12,756 nt of DNA from Candidatus Omnitrophica bacterium UBA5776 (GCA_002418595.1 DIEK01000091.1:1-12756); one strand, 5' to 3'. Positions 1-7,725 are shown, counted from the first letter of the stretch. Made by a program: numbers and translations. Notes: generated by a model not told the origin, from the letters alone.

Positions 1-43
1 GTCGCAATTAGAGTTGCAATTCGCCCTTTTTCCCGCGGGGGCA

Positions 44-49
44 TAAAAT
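44..49 (+). promoter_or_regulatory. possible -10 box upstream of the first gene
   Basis: The hexamer TAAAAT matches the sigma-70 -10 consensus at five of six bases and lies in a short AT-rich patch before the first gene. No good -35 box sits 16-18 bases upstream; the nearest, TTGCAA at 14-19, is 24 bases away. If real, transcription would start near base 56, which fits a translation start at 99 or 120 better than one at 54. This is a weak call. Confidence 0.2.
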
Positions 50-98
50 AACTATGCAACCGGCAGCGAAAGAGATAGAATGTAGGACAAAAGCGGCA

Positions 99-2483
99 AT
101 GATCTCAAACCCGTCAATCATGGCAAAAAAAAGTCGCATAATACCGCCCGTTTTTTCGGCCGCATGCGCGGCGCTTATATTGTTCTCCGCCGGCTGCGGT
201 GACGGATCTCCTATTTCCGAAGCGCGCAATTATGTTTACCGCTCCGATGTATTCTATAAACGCGCGGCGGTCATTTACCGCAGCATAAAAGGTCCGCAGG
301 CGCGATTGGAGCTGGGGAGTCTTTATTTCTCCCGGGGGGAATACGAACAGGCGTCCGCCGAATTGTCCGGGCTGGATTTTCCGGAAGCCCAGCGTATGCT
401 GGCCATGTCCTATTTTCGCTCCGGCGATTTTACCGGCGCCCTGGAAATATTTAAAAAGAATCCGGGCGGGGACGGAGAATATCTTTATTATTACGGCCGG
501 ACCTGCGAAAAACTCAACCTGTTCGATGACGCTCTTTCCGTTTACAGAAAGATAAAATCAGGAAAATTCTCGGCTCTTGCCTCGGAGAGGATAGAATCCA
601 TCGTCAAGTCATCCGGACCGGGCACGGCCGGCGGCGAGATGAGGGCCCTTATAAGCTCCTCAGGAGGACAAGCCGAGTATCCGGAGGCCGGGGCCTTGAT
701 ACTGTTCGCCCGGGAGTCGGTTGAGATCACCCCGGACAACAGGGAGGTCAGCGACTGCCATTACGCGGTGAAGATATTGAATCAACGCGGCAAGGAGGAT
801 TTTTCGGAGGCCAAGATAGAGTACGATTCCACCTATGAGAAAGTGGAGTTGGGATTCGCGCGCGTGATCAAGCCCGACGGTGCAATGGTCGAGGTCGGAG
901 GACGGCACCTGCGGGACGTTTCGAAATATCTCAACTTCCCGCTTTACAGCAATGCGAGAGTTCTCATTATTTCTTTTCCGGAATTGGGAGAAGGAGCGGT
1001 AATAGAATATAAATTCCGCATAGTGCGCAGCGAACTGCTGGCGGGAAAGGAATTCGTCTCTCATTATCCGGTACAGAGCTCCGAACCGATCCTGAACGCA
1101 GACTTCTCTCTGCGTCTTCCTTCCGGCAGAGAGGCCGGGATAAAGCTGTTGAACGAGAAGTTCAACGATTTCGGGGCGAGGCTTACCCCTTCCGTGGAGA
1201 GGGATAAAGATTCCATAGTCTACAGGTGGAGCTTTCGTTCCCTACCGCAGATAATCCCCGAGCCGCAGATGCCGCCCGCCGCGGAAATAAACCCTTCCAT
1301 ATTGATATCTTCTTTTTCCTCCTGGCGGGATATATATGACTGGTGGGATTCTCTTTCCCGGGATAAGATCGCGAGCGACGGGCCGGTCCGCCGCAAAGTG
1401 AAAGAATTGCTGCATAAATGCCGTTCGGAAGAGGAGAAAGCCCGGGCGATTTATAATTATTGCGCCGGGCAGATCAGGTACGTGGCGGTGGAATACGGCC
1501 GGGCGGGATACGAACCGCACAATGCGGGAGATATTTTCCGCAATAAATACGGGGATTGCAAGGACCAGGCGGTGCTGCTGGTAACCATGCTGCGAGAAGC
1601 CGGCCTGAAAGCCTGGTTGGTATTGATACCAACGCAGGACACGTATAATCTTGATCCTGATTTCCCGGCGGTCATATTCGATCACTGCATCGCGGCGGTG
1701 GAATTGAGCGGCGGACTTGTGTTCATGGATCCCACGGCCGAGACTTGTTCTTTCGGCGATCTGCCGACCGGCGATCAGGCCCGCAGGGTGCTGATTTTCC
1801 GGCCGGAAGGCTATGAGATCGCAGAAACGCCTCTTTTTCCCCCGGGGCATAATCTGCTCGTGCAGGAGTTGAAGATATTCCCGCAGAAACAATACGCTAT
1901 TTCGGCTTTGAGAAAGGTCACCGCCAGCGGAGTGTACGGCCAGGGCCAGAGATACTGGCTGCAGTACACGCAGCCGGATATGATCAAGCAGTCGCTTACT
2001 CAGAGGATACAGGAGATCGCCGTGGGCGCGGAGCTGGAGGGATATGATATCTCCGGCCTGGCTAACCTGGATCTTCCGGTAGTCCTGAGTTATTCATTTC
2101 GCGGCGGGGATTATTTTATTCCGGCGGGAGATTTGCGTATTCTCCCCGGGATGGCTTACGCCGACACTTCTCTGACGGCAAGGGAAAAGAGGATTTATGA
2201 CATCGAATTCGATATGCTGGACCGCCGGGAGAGCGTGCAGGAGATTGTTCTGCCGGCGGGATGGAAGATCAGGTATCTGCCCGGCAGTTTCAGCGAGGAA
2301 AGCCCGTGGTTAAGAGTGGACGTTGAATATTCCGTTAAAGGCAGCAACCTTGTCTTCCGGCAGAGAACGGAAATCAAGCGTAGAAGGATATCCGCAGCCG
2401 AATACGAAAATTTCCGGGAATTCTCCCGACGGCTCGCCCTGAAGACAAAAGAGCGAGTTGTTCTTGAAAAGGAAAAAAGATGA
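99..2483 (+). CDS. lipoprotein with TPR repeats, DUF3857 and transglutaminase-like domain
   Basis: Predicted outer-membrane or periplasmic lipoprotein of about 794 residues. The N-terminus has basic residues, a hydrophobic stretch and a lipobox ending FSAGC, with the acylated Cys at residue 33. TPR-like helices follow at about 67-160 (for example SLYFSRGEYEQA), then a DUF3857 beta domain at about 213-400. The transglutaminase core lies at about 450-560, with Cys487 (in YGDCKDQA), His529 (in FDHC) and Asp544 (in FMDPT) as the expected catalytic triad. The C-terminal beta-rich part is where DUF3858-like domains sit in this architecture. Such proteins are papain-fold enzymes, but their substrates are mostly unknown; cleavage or cross-linking of peptides is possible. 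Start choice: ATG 99 has AGGA at 84-87; ATG 120 also leaves a full signal peptide; ATG 54 would add a polar extension and has no ribosome site. It overlaps the next gene by ATGA, so the two are probably translationally coupled. Confidence 0.85.
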   Translation: MISNPSIMAKKSRIIPPVFSAACAALILFSAGCGDGSPISEARNYVYRSDVFYKRAAVIYRSIKGPQARLELGSLYFSRGEYEQASAELSGLDFPEAQRMLAMSYFRSGDFTGALEIFKKNPGGDGEYLYYYGRTCEKLNLFDDALSVYRKIKSGKFSALASERIESIVKSSGPGTAGGEMRALISSSGGQAEYPEAGALILFARESVEITPDNREVSDCHYAVKILNQRGKEDFSEAKIEYDSTYEKVELGFARVIKPDGAMVEVGGRHLRDVSKYLNFPLYSNARVLIISFPELGEGAVIEYKFRIVRSELLAGKEFVSHYPVQSSEPILNADFSLRLPSGREAGIKLLNEKFNDFGARLTPSVERDKDSIVYRWSFRSLPQIIPEPQMPPAAEINPSILISSFSSWRDIYDWWDSLSRDKIASDGPVRRKVKELLHKCRSEEEKARAIYNYCAGQIRYVAVEYGRAGYEPHNAGDIFRNKYGDCKDQAVLLVTMLREAGLKAWLVLIPTQDTYNLDPDFPAVIFDHCIAAVELSGGLVFMDPTAETCSFGDLPTGDQARRVLIFRPEGYEIAETPLFPPGHNLLVQELKIFPQKQYAISALRKVTASGVYGQGQRYWLQYTQPDMIKQSLTQRIQEIAVGAELEGYDISGLANLDLPVVLSYSFRGGDYFIPAGDLRILPGMAYADTSLTAREKRIYDIEFDMLDRRESVQEIVLPAGWKIRYLPGSFSEESPWLRVDVEYSVKGSNLVFRQRTEIKRRRISAAEYENFREFSRRLALKTKERVVLEKEKR

Positions 2484-4408
2484 GGCAACAACAACAGCAG
2501 AACCAGGCCGACCAGGAACGCAGGCAATACATACGTCTTGATTCGGTCCTGCCCGTGCAGTTCCGCGTTTTCGGCAGGGACAAGAAAGAGGATTCGCCGG
2601 ACTGGCTGCAGGGATTCACCAGCGATATCAGCAAGGGAGGCATCTGCCTTGCCATCAATAATCCTTCCCGGCAGCTGCTGGAATTGGTCTCCGATCCGCA
2701 GGCGGTGCTGGATTTGATCATCGAGATCCCGCTGATAAAAACTCCCGTTACCGCCAGCGGACGGGTCGCCTGGGTCAAGGAAATGCCCGGCCCGGGGCGC
2801 AAATGCCTGATAGGCCTCATATACGAGAATATCGACGAGGGGCAAAACGACCGCATAATGCGTTACGCCATAACGAAAAAGGCCATTTTTCCCTCTTCGG
2901 TGGCCGCGATCATCCTGCTCGGCCTATTCCTGGGGGTCAACAGCTACATGAATATGAGGCTGTTGAAGGGCAACAAGATGCTGGTCAAACAACTGGTCAC
3001 CATCCTGCAGGAATCGGTGATGGCTAAGCAGAAGATCGGCGATATCAGTAAAGAAAAACAGGACCTGCAGCTCAAAATGCAGGCATTGCAGGTGCGTATG
3101 GATTCTTTGGAAGCGGAACGTCGGAAAGAGAGCGAAGAGAAACGCAAGGCGGAAAAACTTACCGCGGCGTTAAACAGCCTGACAAAAGAAAAGAATGAAC
3201 TGCAGGCGCAGTTGATCGCTCTTCAGCACAAGGAGAATAAGGTTACGGAAGAACTGCTGCAACTGGATAAGCGGCGGAGCGAAGTGGAAAAAGCCAACTT
3301 CGATAAGATCTACCACTGGCTGACGGTTCATCAGAATCCGCGCACCGGACTGGTGATGAGCTTCGAGGGGGACGATTCCCTGAAGGATTGGGCGTTCATC
3401 TACGACCAGTCGCTGGCTATGCAGGCGTATTTACTTTTTTCCGACACGGAGAGGGCCAGGGATATGCTTGATTTCTTCGCCAAAAAAGCCAAACGCGGGG
3501 ACGGTTTGTTCTACAACGCCTATTACGCGGACGACGGCTCGCCGGCGGAATACATAGTCCACTGCGGGCCGAACATCTGGCTCGGGATAGCGGCGCTTCA
3601 CTATACCGACAGGACCGGAGACAGGGCGTACTTGCCGCTGGCGGAAGATATATACGCCGGCGTGATGAGGCTGCAGGGCGACGACGGCGGGCTGCGGGGC
3701 GGACCGGAGGCGGAATGGTTCTCTACCGAACACAACCTGGACGCTTATTCTTTTTGCAACATGCTCTATAAAATGACGGGAGACGCGGAGTATCTCGTCG
3801 GCAGGGATAAGATACTGAACTGGCTGGTGGTTAACACTTATAACCGCAGCGATATCCCGATCAACCGCGGTAAAGGCGATTCCACGATAGCCACCGATAC
3901 CTACGCCTGGGCGGTCGCCGCCGTGGGGCCGGCGCAGCTGGAAGCGGTGGGGATGAATCCCGACAAGATCATGGAATTCGCCGAGGAACATTGCGCGGTT
4001 GAGGCGGAGTACGTAAAGCAGGATAACCGGACCGTCAAGATCAAAGGATTCGATTTTTCGGCCGCAGAACATCTCGCCCGCGGCGGAGTGGTATCTTCCG
4101 AATGGACCGCCCAGATGATACTGGCGTTCCGCATAATGGCCGATTTTTACTCCGCCAAGGGAATAGAATCGAAAGTCCAGATGTATGAGGCTAAGGCGGA
4201 CGAATATCTAAACGGGCTGGTCAATCTGATCGTTTCCAGCCCGTCTCCTTCCGGCCAGGGGCAGAGTTGTCTGCCTTATGCCACCCATGATTCCGTGGAT
4301 ACCGGGCACGGCTGGATATCTCCGAAAGGCAAACGCACCGGTTCGGTCTCCGGCACGGCATACACTCTTTTTGCCTACTACCGCTATAACCCGTTGGAAA
4401 TAAAATAA
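2480..4408 (+). CDS. PilZ - transmembrane helix - coiled coil - glycosidase-like fusion protein
   Basis: A 642-residue protein with four parts. Residues 12-130 form a PilZ domain with both c-di-GMP-binding motifs intact: RxxxR (Arg15-Arg19) and DxSxxG (Asp49-Gly54). A single membrane helix spans about 136-157 and is preceded by Lys-Lys, which places PilZ in the cytoplasm. A long Lys/Glu/Gln/Leu-rich coiled coil runs from about 160 to 275. Residues 276-642 resemble alpha/alpha-toroid (six-hairpin) glycosidases: repeated helical hairpins, aromatic and acidic loops such as GPNIWLG and WFSTEHNLDAY, and a conserved-looking TATDTYAWA-like segment. I cannot assign a GH family or name the catalytic acids. 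By topology the enzyme-like domain should be extracytoplasmic. The inferred role is c-di-GMP-controlled recognition or cleavage of a surface or secreted glycan. The Gln-rich N-terminus is low complexity. It is coupled to the upstream lipoprotein by ATGA overlap. Confidence 0.82.
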   Translation: MRQQQQQNQADQERRQYIRLDSVLPVQFRVFGRDKKEDSPDWLQGFTSDISKGGICLAINNPSRQLLELVSDPQAVLDLIIEIPLIKTPVTASGRVAWVKEMPGPGRKCLIGLIYENIDEGQNDRIMRYAITKKAIFPSSVAAIILLGLFLGVNSYMNMRLLKGNKMLVKQLVTILQESVMAKQKIGDISKEKQDLQLKMQALQVRMDSLEAERRKESEEKRKAEKLTAALNSLTKEKNELQAQLIALQHKENKVTEELLQLDKRRSEVEKANFDKIYHWLTVHQNPRTGLVMSFEGDDSLKDWAFIYDQSLAMQAYLLFSDTERARDMLDFFAKKAKRGDGLFYNAYYADDGSPAEYIVHCGPNIWLGIAALHYTDRTGDRAYLPLAEDIYAGVMRLQGDDGGLRGGPEAEWFSTEHNLDAYSFCNMLYKMTGDAEYLVGRDKILNWLVVNTYNRSDIPINRGKGDSTIATDTYAWAVAAVGPAQLEAVGMNPDKIMEFAEEHCAVEAEYVKQDNRTVKIKGFDFSAAEHLARGGVVSSEWTAQMILAFRIMADFYSAKGIESKVQMYEAKADEYLNGLVNLIVSSPSPSGQGQSCLPYATHDSVDTGHGWISPKGKRTGSVSGTAYTLFAYYRYNPLEIK

Positions 4409-4418
4409 GCGCGCGGCC

Positions 4419-5225
4419 ATGAGGAAACGTTTTGATCAAGACGCGGAGATCCCCGCAAAATACCGCGAAAACGACGAGCGTTTTTTCTCGGCATCTTTGG
4501 ACGCGGGTTTAATCGAAAAAGAAACCCCGAGCTCCCTTGAGCGGTTTTGCCGCCGTCCCGCTGCTAATGCTCGCCGGAGGATCAGACCAGGGAGCGTCAT
4601 TATTACCGTTTACCGCAAGCTTTTTTCCCGTTTCGGCAGCCAGCGTTGGTGGCCGGCGAAGACACGGCTGGAAGTAGCCGTTGGAGCCGTGCTGACGCAG
4701 AACACCAGTTGGCGCAACGTGGAGATGGCGATCGCCAATCTCCGCAAGGCAAAAGCGCTTTCTTTCCGGGGCTTGCGCGGACTTCCCCGGGAGAGGCTTT
4801 CGGCCTTGATACGTCCGGCGGGGTATTATAATATAAAGGCCGCGCGTCTGGCCTGCCTGATGGAATTCTTCGACAGGGAATTTGGAGGGAACCTTGACAG
4901 GGCGAGAAGTATCGGGACACAGGACCTGCGCGAGCGGCTGCTTGCCGTTAAAGGGATCGGCCGGGAGACCGCCGATTCCATACTTCTTTACGCTTTCAAC
5001 AGGCCGATGTTCGTGGTGGACGCCTATACCCGCAGGTTCGCTCTGCGGCACGGGCTACTGAACGGCGGGGAGGATTACGCGGCGGTGCAAAAATTGTTTA
5101 TGCAGAATTTGAAATGTGATGTAAAATTATTCAATGAATACCACGCTTTGATTGTGCGCTTGAACAAGGATTTCTGCCGCAAAAAAGATCCTTTATGCGG
5201 GAATTGCCCTTTAAAAGGGATTTAA
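4419..5225 (+). CDS. endonuclease III-related HhH-GPD DNA glycosylase (COG2231-like)
   Basis: Base-excision-repair glycosylase fold. Typical segments are WWPAKTRLEVAVGAVLTQNT near residue 75, the helix-hairpin-helix LLAVKGIGRETADSILLYA and the catalytic-Asp region FVVDAYTRR with Asp201. At the position of the Lys nucleophile of E. coli Nth there is Glu183, exactly 18 residues before the Asp as in Nth. The protein is therefore probably a monofunctional glycosylase, as in the COG2231/MagIII-related group, and not a true AP lyase. The C-terminus has Cys253, Cys260 and Cys263 with iron-sulphur spacing (C-x6-C-x2-C), but the stop codon falls exactly where the fourth Cys would be. Residues 1-60 are a charged extension not typical of the family. 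No in-frame ATG lies closer to the domain, although AGGGAG at 4589-4594 precedes in-frame ATT codons at 4599 and 4602. The substrate is not predictable. It starts 10 bases after the previous gene. Confidence 0.8.
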   Translation: MRKRFDQDAEIPAKYRENDERFFSASLDAGLIEKETPSSLERFCRRPAANARRRIRPGSVIITVYRKLFSRFGSQRWWPAKTRLEVAVGAVLTQNTSWRNVEMAIANLRKAKALSFRGLRGLPRERLSALIRPAGYYNIKAARLACLMEFFDREFGGNLDRARSIGTQDLRERLLAVKGIGRETADSILLYAFNRPMFVVDAYTRRFALRHGLLNGGEDYAAVQKLFMQNLKCDVKLFNEYHALIVRLNKDFCRKKDPLCGNCPLKGI

Positions 5226-5285
5226 TTCCCTCGCCCAGAAATCCCGGTTTTCAAGCCGGATTCTGTTGGTTAACGAAAACGAAAG

Positions 5286-5319
5286 CCGATACCGGGTTAT
5301 TGACTTTAGCCGTTATCGG
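5286..5319 (+). repeat. imperfect inverted repeat / RNA hairpin
   Basis: The left arm CCGATACCGG (5286-5295) pairs with the right arm CCGTTATCGG (5310-5319). Nine of ten positions are complementary, with a single C/T mismatch, around a 14-base loop. It is the strongest short inverted repeat I found in the window. No T-run follows, so it does not look like an intrinsic terminator. It could be an RNA structure or a DNA operator. Confidence 0.45.
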
Positions 5320-5334
5320 AAGCTTCAAGAGATT

Positions 5335-5356
5335 CGGCAGCCGGGTCGGCTGTCCG
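5335..5356 (+). repeat. second hairpin of the leader
   Basis: CGGCAGCC (5335-5342) pairs with GGCTG (5348-5352) and CCG (5354-5356), leaving one bulged T and a five-base loop GGGTC, eight base pairs in all. It ends 22 bases before the zinc-ribbon start codon, close enough to affect ribosome access if it forms. It comes 15 bases after the first hairpin. Confidence 0.35.
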
Positions 5357-5378
5357 TAAGAAATCAACGGGTAACAAA

Positions 5379-5582
5379 ATGCCGATTTACGAATACGATT
5401 GCCGGGATTGCGGAAGGCGTTCAGAGTGTTTCTTGCGCAGCGCAGGAGAAGAACCCGTATGCCAATGGTGCGGAAGCCGCAGTCTGGCGAGGCTCGTGTC
5501 GCGCTTCGCCTTCAAATCCGGATCCGCCTCCGCAGGATGCAGCGGATGTCCCGGAGGGAATTGTTCGACGTGCGGGCATTAG
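5379..5582 (+). CDS. FmdB-family zinc-ribbon protein
   Basis: A 67-residue protein typical of the FmdB/CxxC-CxxC-SSSS regulatory family. It starts MPIYEYDCRDCG, has a first CxxC knuckle (Cys8, Cys11) and a second (CQWCG, near residues 28-31), followed by SRSLARLVSRFAF and a Cys/Gly-rich tail with CSGC, GGNC and STC. The four knuckle cysteines should bind zinc. The Cys-rich tail is common in the family, but its purpose is unknown. The name comes from a putative regulator of formamidase or formate-related genes, so a specific function cannot be assigned. The ribosome site is weak (CGGGT), with hairpins just upstream. The gene ends 15 bases before the M20 peptidase and is probably cotranscribed with it. 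Confidence 0.85.
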   Translation: MPIYEYDCRDCGRRSECFLRSAGEEPVCQWCGSRSLARLVSRFAFKSGSASAGCSGCPGGNCSTCGH

Positions 5583-5586
5583 TATC

Positions 5587-5592
5587 GAAGGA
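5587..5592 (+). promoter_or_regulatory. ribosome binding site of the M20 peptidase gene
   Basis: GAAGGA lies five bases before the ATG at 5598 and fixes that start. Confidence 0.6.
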
Positions 5593-5597
5593 AAAAG

Positions 5598-6746
5598 ATG
5601 ATCAAGAAAAAGCGGCTTGTTTCTCTGTTAAAGAAGCTTATTTCCATAAATTCCGAGAATCCCGGCGGTAACGAATTCCGTATAGCCAGATTTGCCGGAG
5701 ATTATCTTGCCAGGCTGGGGCTTAAGATACAGATATATGAGTTCAAAGAGAAACGTTCCAATCTGATCGCCCTCCTGGAAGGTAAAAACCGCAGGCGCTC
5801 GCTGTTGTTGACGCCGCATCTCGATACCGTGCCGTGCGGAGGCAGCTGGACAAAAAAACCGTTCGCGGGAACAGTCATCAACGGCAGACTTTACGGCCTG
5901 GGCGCCACCGACAGGAAAGGCGACCTTGCCGCGGCTATGGAGGCGGTCACCGGCATTGTCGAGAGCGGCAGGAAACTCGAATACAATCTTATACTGGCCG
6001 CCACGGCGGATGAAGAGACCGGTTCTCATTACGGCATCATCCCTCTGCTGGAAAAACGCATTCTCAATCCGGACGCGGCCGTGGTCCTGGATTCCGACGA
6101 CTTCAGCATCGTGGTGGCGCAAAAAGGGCTGATACATCTTACGGTGAGCATCCGGGGCAAGAGGGCTCACGGCGCTTATCCCTGGCTGGGCGACAGCGCC
6201 ATAGACAGGGCAGCGGCCGTCATAAACGATATCCGGAAGCACAAGTTTCCTTTCCAGCCGCATGAATACCTGCGCCCGCCCACGGTAAACGTGGGAACGA
6301 TTCGCGGAGGGGATAAAGTTAACGTGGTGGCGGACCGGTGCGATTTCGAACTGGACATAAGATTTTTACCGGGGACTCCGCCCGCCCGGATACTGTCGGA
6401 ACTCAAAAGCATATTGAGGAAAAACGCCGGCGGCCGCTATAAAATAGCAGTGCAGAGTCTGCAGCGTCCCTATAGCATAGGATTGGAGCACCCGCTGGTT
6501 GAACATCTTCGGGAGGCAATGCGCAGCCGCCGGGTAAGGCCGAAGATCAGCGGGTCGGAAGGAGCCACGGTGATCACCTTCTTTCAGGAACGCGGAATAC
6601 CGGCGGTCGCGACCGGCTTCGGCTGCGAAGGATGCAATCACATCAGCGACGAATACGTGAAAATAGACAACCTCTACAGAGGAGCGGGAATACTGGAAAC
6701 CTTCCTGCGGAATTACAGTTTTTCTTCTGCGAAAGACCTGCGATAA
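5598..6746 (+). CDS. M20-family zinc metallopeptidase (ArgE/DapE/ACY1-like)
   Basis: Cytoplasmic dinuclear zinc hydrolase of 382 residues, the normal family length, with no signal peptide. Metal ligands and catalytic residues are all present: His74 and catalytic Asp76 in TPHLDTVP, the bridging Asp105 in GATDRKGD, the catalytic base Glu139 and ligand Glu140 in ADEETGS, Asp165 in VVLDSDD (where many homologues have Glu of GEP), and His348 in CNHISDEY. The dimerisation or lid domain lies at about 180-290. Family members remove acyl groups from amino acids (acetylornithine, succinyl-diaminopimelate) or cut dipeptides. The substrate here cannot be fixed from sequence, and neighbours give no arginine or lysine pathway context. 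A good ribosome site precedes the ATG. Confidence 0.88.
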   Translation: MIKKKRLVSLLKKLISINSENPGGNEFRIARFAGDYLARLGLKIQIYEFKEKRSNLIALLEGKNRRRSLLLTPHLDTVPCGGSWTKKPFAGTVINGRLYGLGATDRKGDLAAAMEAVTGIVESGRKLEYNLILAATADEETGSHYGIIPLLEKRILNPDAAVVLDSDDFSIVVAQKGLIHLTVSIRGKRAHGAYPWLGDSAIDRAAAVINDIRKHKFPFQPHEYLRPPTVNVGTIRGGDKVNVVADRCDFELDIRFLPGTPPARILSELKSILRKNAGGRYKIAVQSLQRPYSIGLEHPLVEHLREAMRSRRVRPKISGSEGATVITFFQERGIPAVATGFGCEGCNHISDEYVKIDNLYRGAGILETFLRNYSFSSAKDLR

Positions 6747-6750
6747 GGAG
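6745..6750 (+). promoter_or_regulatory. ribosome binding site of the PAC2 gene
   Basis: AAGGAG overlaps the TAA of the preceding gene and lies six bases before the ATG at 6757. It is the best Shine-Dalgarno sequence in the window and sets the start of the PAC2 gene. Confidence 0.7.
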
Positions 6751-6756
6751 CAGCTT

Positions 6757-7725
6757 ATGAAGAGCGAAGGCATCAAAATATACAGGAAACCCCGTTTAAA
6801 AAACCCATTTTTGATACTTGCCTGGCCGGGGATGGGAGAGGTGGCTTTCAAATCGGCATCTTATCTTATCGAGAAGCTGCATGCGGAACCGGCGGCTTCT
6901 ATAGACCCGGGCAAGTCCTTTTATCTCACCGGTTGCAGCGTGCAGGACGGCATCGTGTCTCTGCCGGATCTGCCGGAGAGCAACTTTTACGTCTGGAAGA
7001 ACAAGTCCGGGCAAAACGACATCGTGATTTTTCTGGGAAGCGCCCAGCCGGATCTCGCGGGGGCGGAGGAATACGCCGGGAAAATAATACAGGTGGCCCG
7101 ACTGCTGAAGATAAAGACCGTAGTGAACCTTGCGGCGATCCCGCAACCGATCGAACACACGCAGGTCCCCGCGGTCTGGTTTAGCGGCACCTCGGCGGCG
7201 GTGAACGCCGAACTGAAAAAATACAACCTTAACCGGCTTAACGAAGGCCAGATCAGCGGAATGAACGGGCTTTTTCTCGGCATCGCCAAACGTGCCGGTT
7301 TCGAAGGTTTTTGTCTGCTGGGAGAGATCCCGTTGTATACAATCCAGATAGAGAATCCGCGCGCCTCTTATGCGGTTTTAGAAGCGCTTTGCCGTATCCT
7401 CAAGCTCGAGATAGACCTAAATCCGCTGCTGGAACAAGCCCAGAGCATGGAGGCGGAGATAAACAAACTGATGGATTTTCTCAAATCAGGGCCGCAGTCA
7501 AGCCCTATAGGGGAGGATGAGATCGAGCGGATAAAGAAAAGCCTCGGCCAGCTTACCCGGCTGCCCTCTTCGGTCAAGGAGAAGATAGAAAGGCTTTTTT
7601 CCCAGGTCAAAACCGACATCGGCAAGGCCGCCGAATTAAAACTGGAACTGGACAAGTGGAACGTCTATAAGGAATACGAAGACCGTTTCCTGGATCTGTT
7701 CAAAAAGAATGAGCAAAGCAATTGA
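6757..7725 (+). CDS. PAC2-family (proteasome-assembly-chaperone-like) protein
   Basis: A 322-residue protein. Residues about 18-225 form a PAC2 domain: FLILAWPGMGEVAFKSASYL at the start, then a beta strand ending in IVIFLGSAQP, the KIKTVVNLAAIPQPIEHT segment, and GQISGMNGLFLGIAKRAGFEGFCLLGEIP. Residues about 235-322 are a charged, helical tail (coiled-coil-like, many Glu/Lys), a common extension in bacterial and archaeal PAC2 proteins. In eukaryotes PAC2 proteins help build the 20S proteasome; many prokaryotes have PAC2 proteins without a proteasome, and their role is unknown. No proteasome gene is visible here. It sits between an M20 peptidase and a UPF0280 gene and overlaps the latter by 17 bases, which suggests coupled translation. 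Confidence 0.85.
   Translation: MKSEGIKIYRKPRLKNPFLILAWPGMGEVAFKSASYLIEKLHAEPAASIDPGKSFYLTGCSVQDGIVSLPDLPESNFYVWKNKSGQNDIVIFLGSAQPDLAGAEEYAGKIIQVARLLKIKTVVNLAAIPQPIEHTQVPAVWFSGTSAAVNAELKKYNLNRLNEGQISGMNGLFLGIAKRAGFEGFCLLGEIPLYTIQIENPRASYAVLEALCRILKLEIDLNPLLEQAQSMEAEINKLMDFLKSGPQSSPIGEDEIERIKKSLGQLTRLPSSVKEKIERLFSQVKTDIGKAAELKLELDKWNVYKEYEDRFLDLFKKNEQSN

Larger units (their letters stand above)
5226..5378 (+). promoter_or_regulatory. structured leader before the zinc-ribbon gene
   Basis: This 153-base stretch is the longest non-coding interval of the window. It contains two hairpins in tandem (listed separately) and a smaller CCGG/CCGG stem around TTTTCAAG at 5244-5259. A TTGACT at 5300-5305 has no -10 partner, and no U-tract follows either large hairpin. 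It may be a 5' leader, a processing site or an attenuator, but it matches no riboswitch class I recognise. A TTG-started reading frame also crosses it (see findings). Confidence 0.3.

Noticed and set aside
5243..5260. tRNA-anticodon-like stem around TTTTCAAG
   Set aside because: Only a four-pair CCGG/CCGG stem is present; no acceptor stem, D arm or T arm with GGTTC is found around it.
5300..5305. TTGACT as a -35 promoter box
   Set aside because: No TATAAT-like hexamer occurs 16-18 bases downstream, and it lies in the loop of the hairpin.
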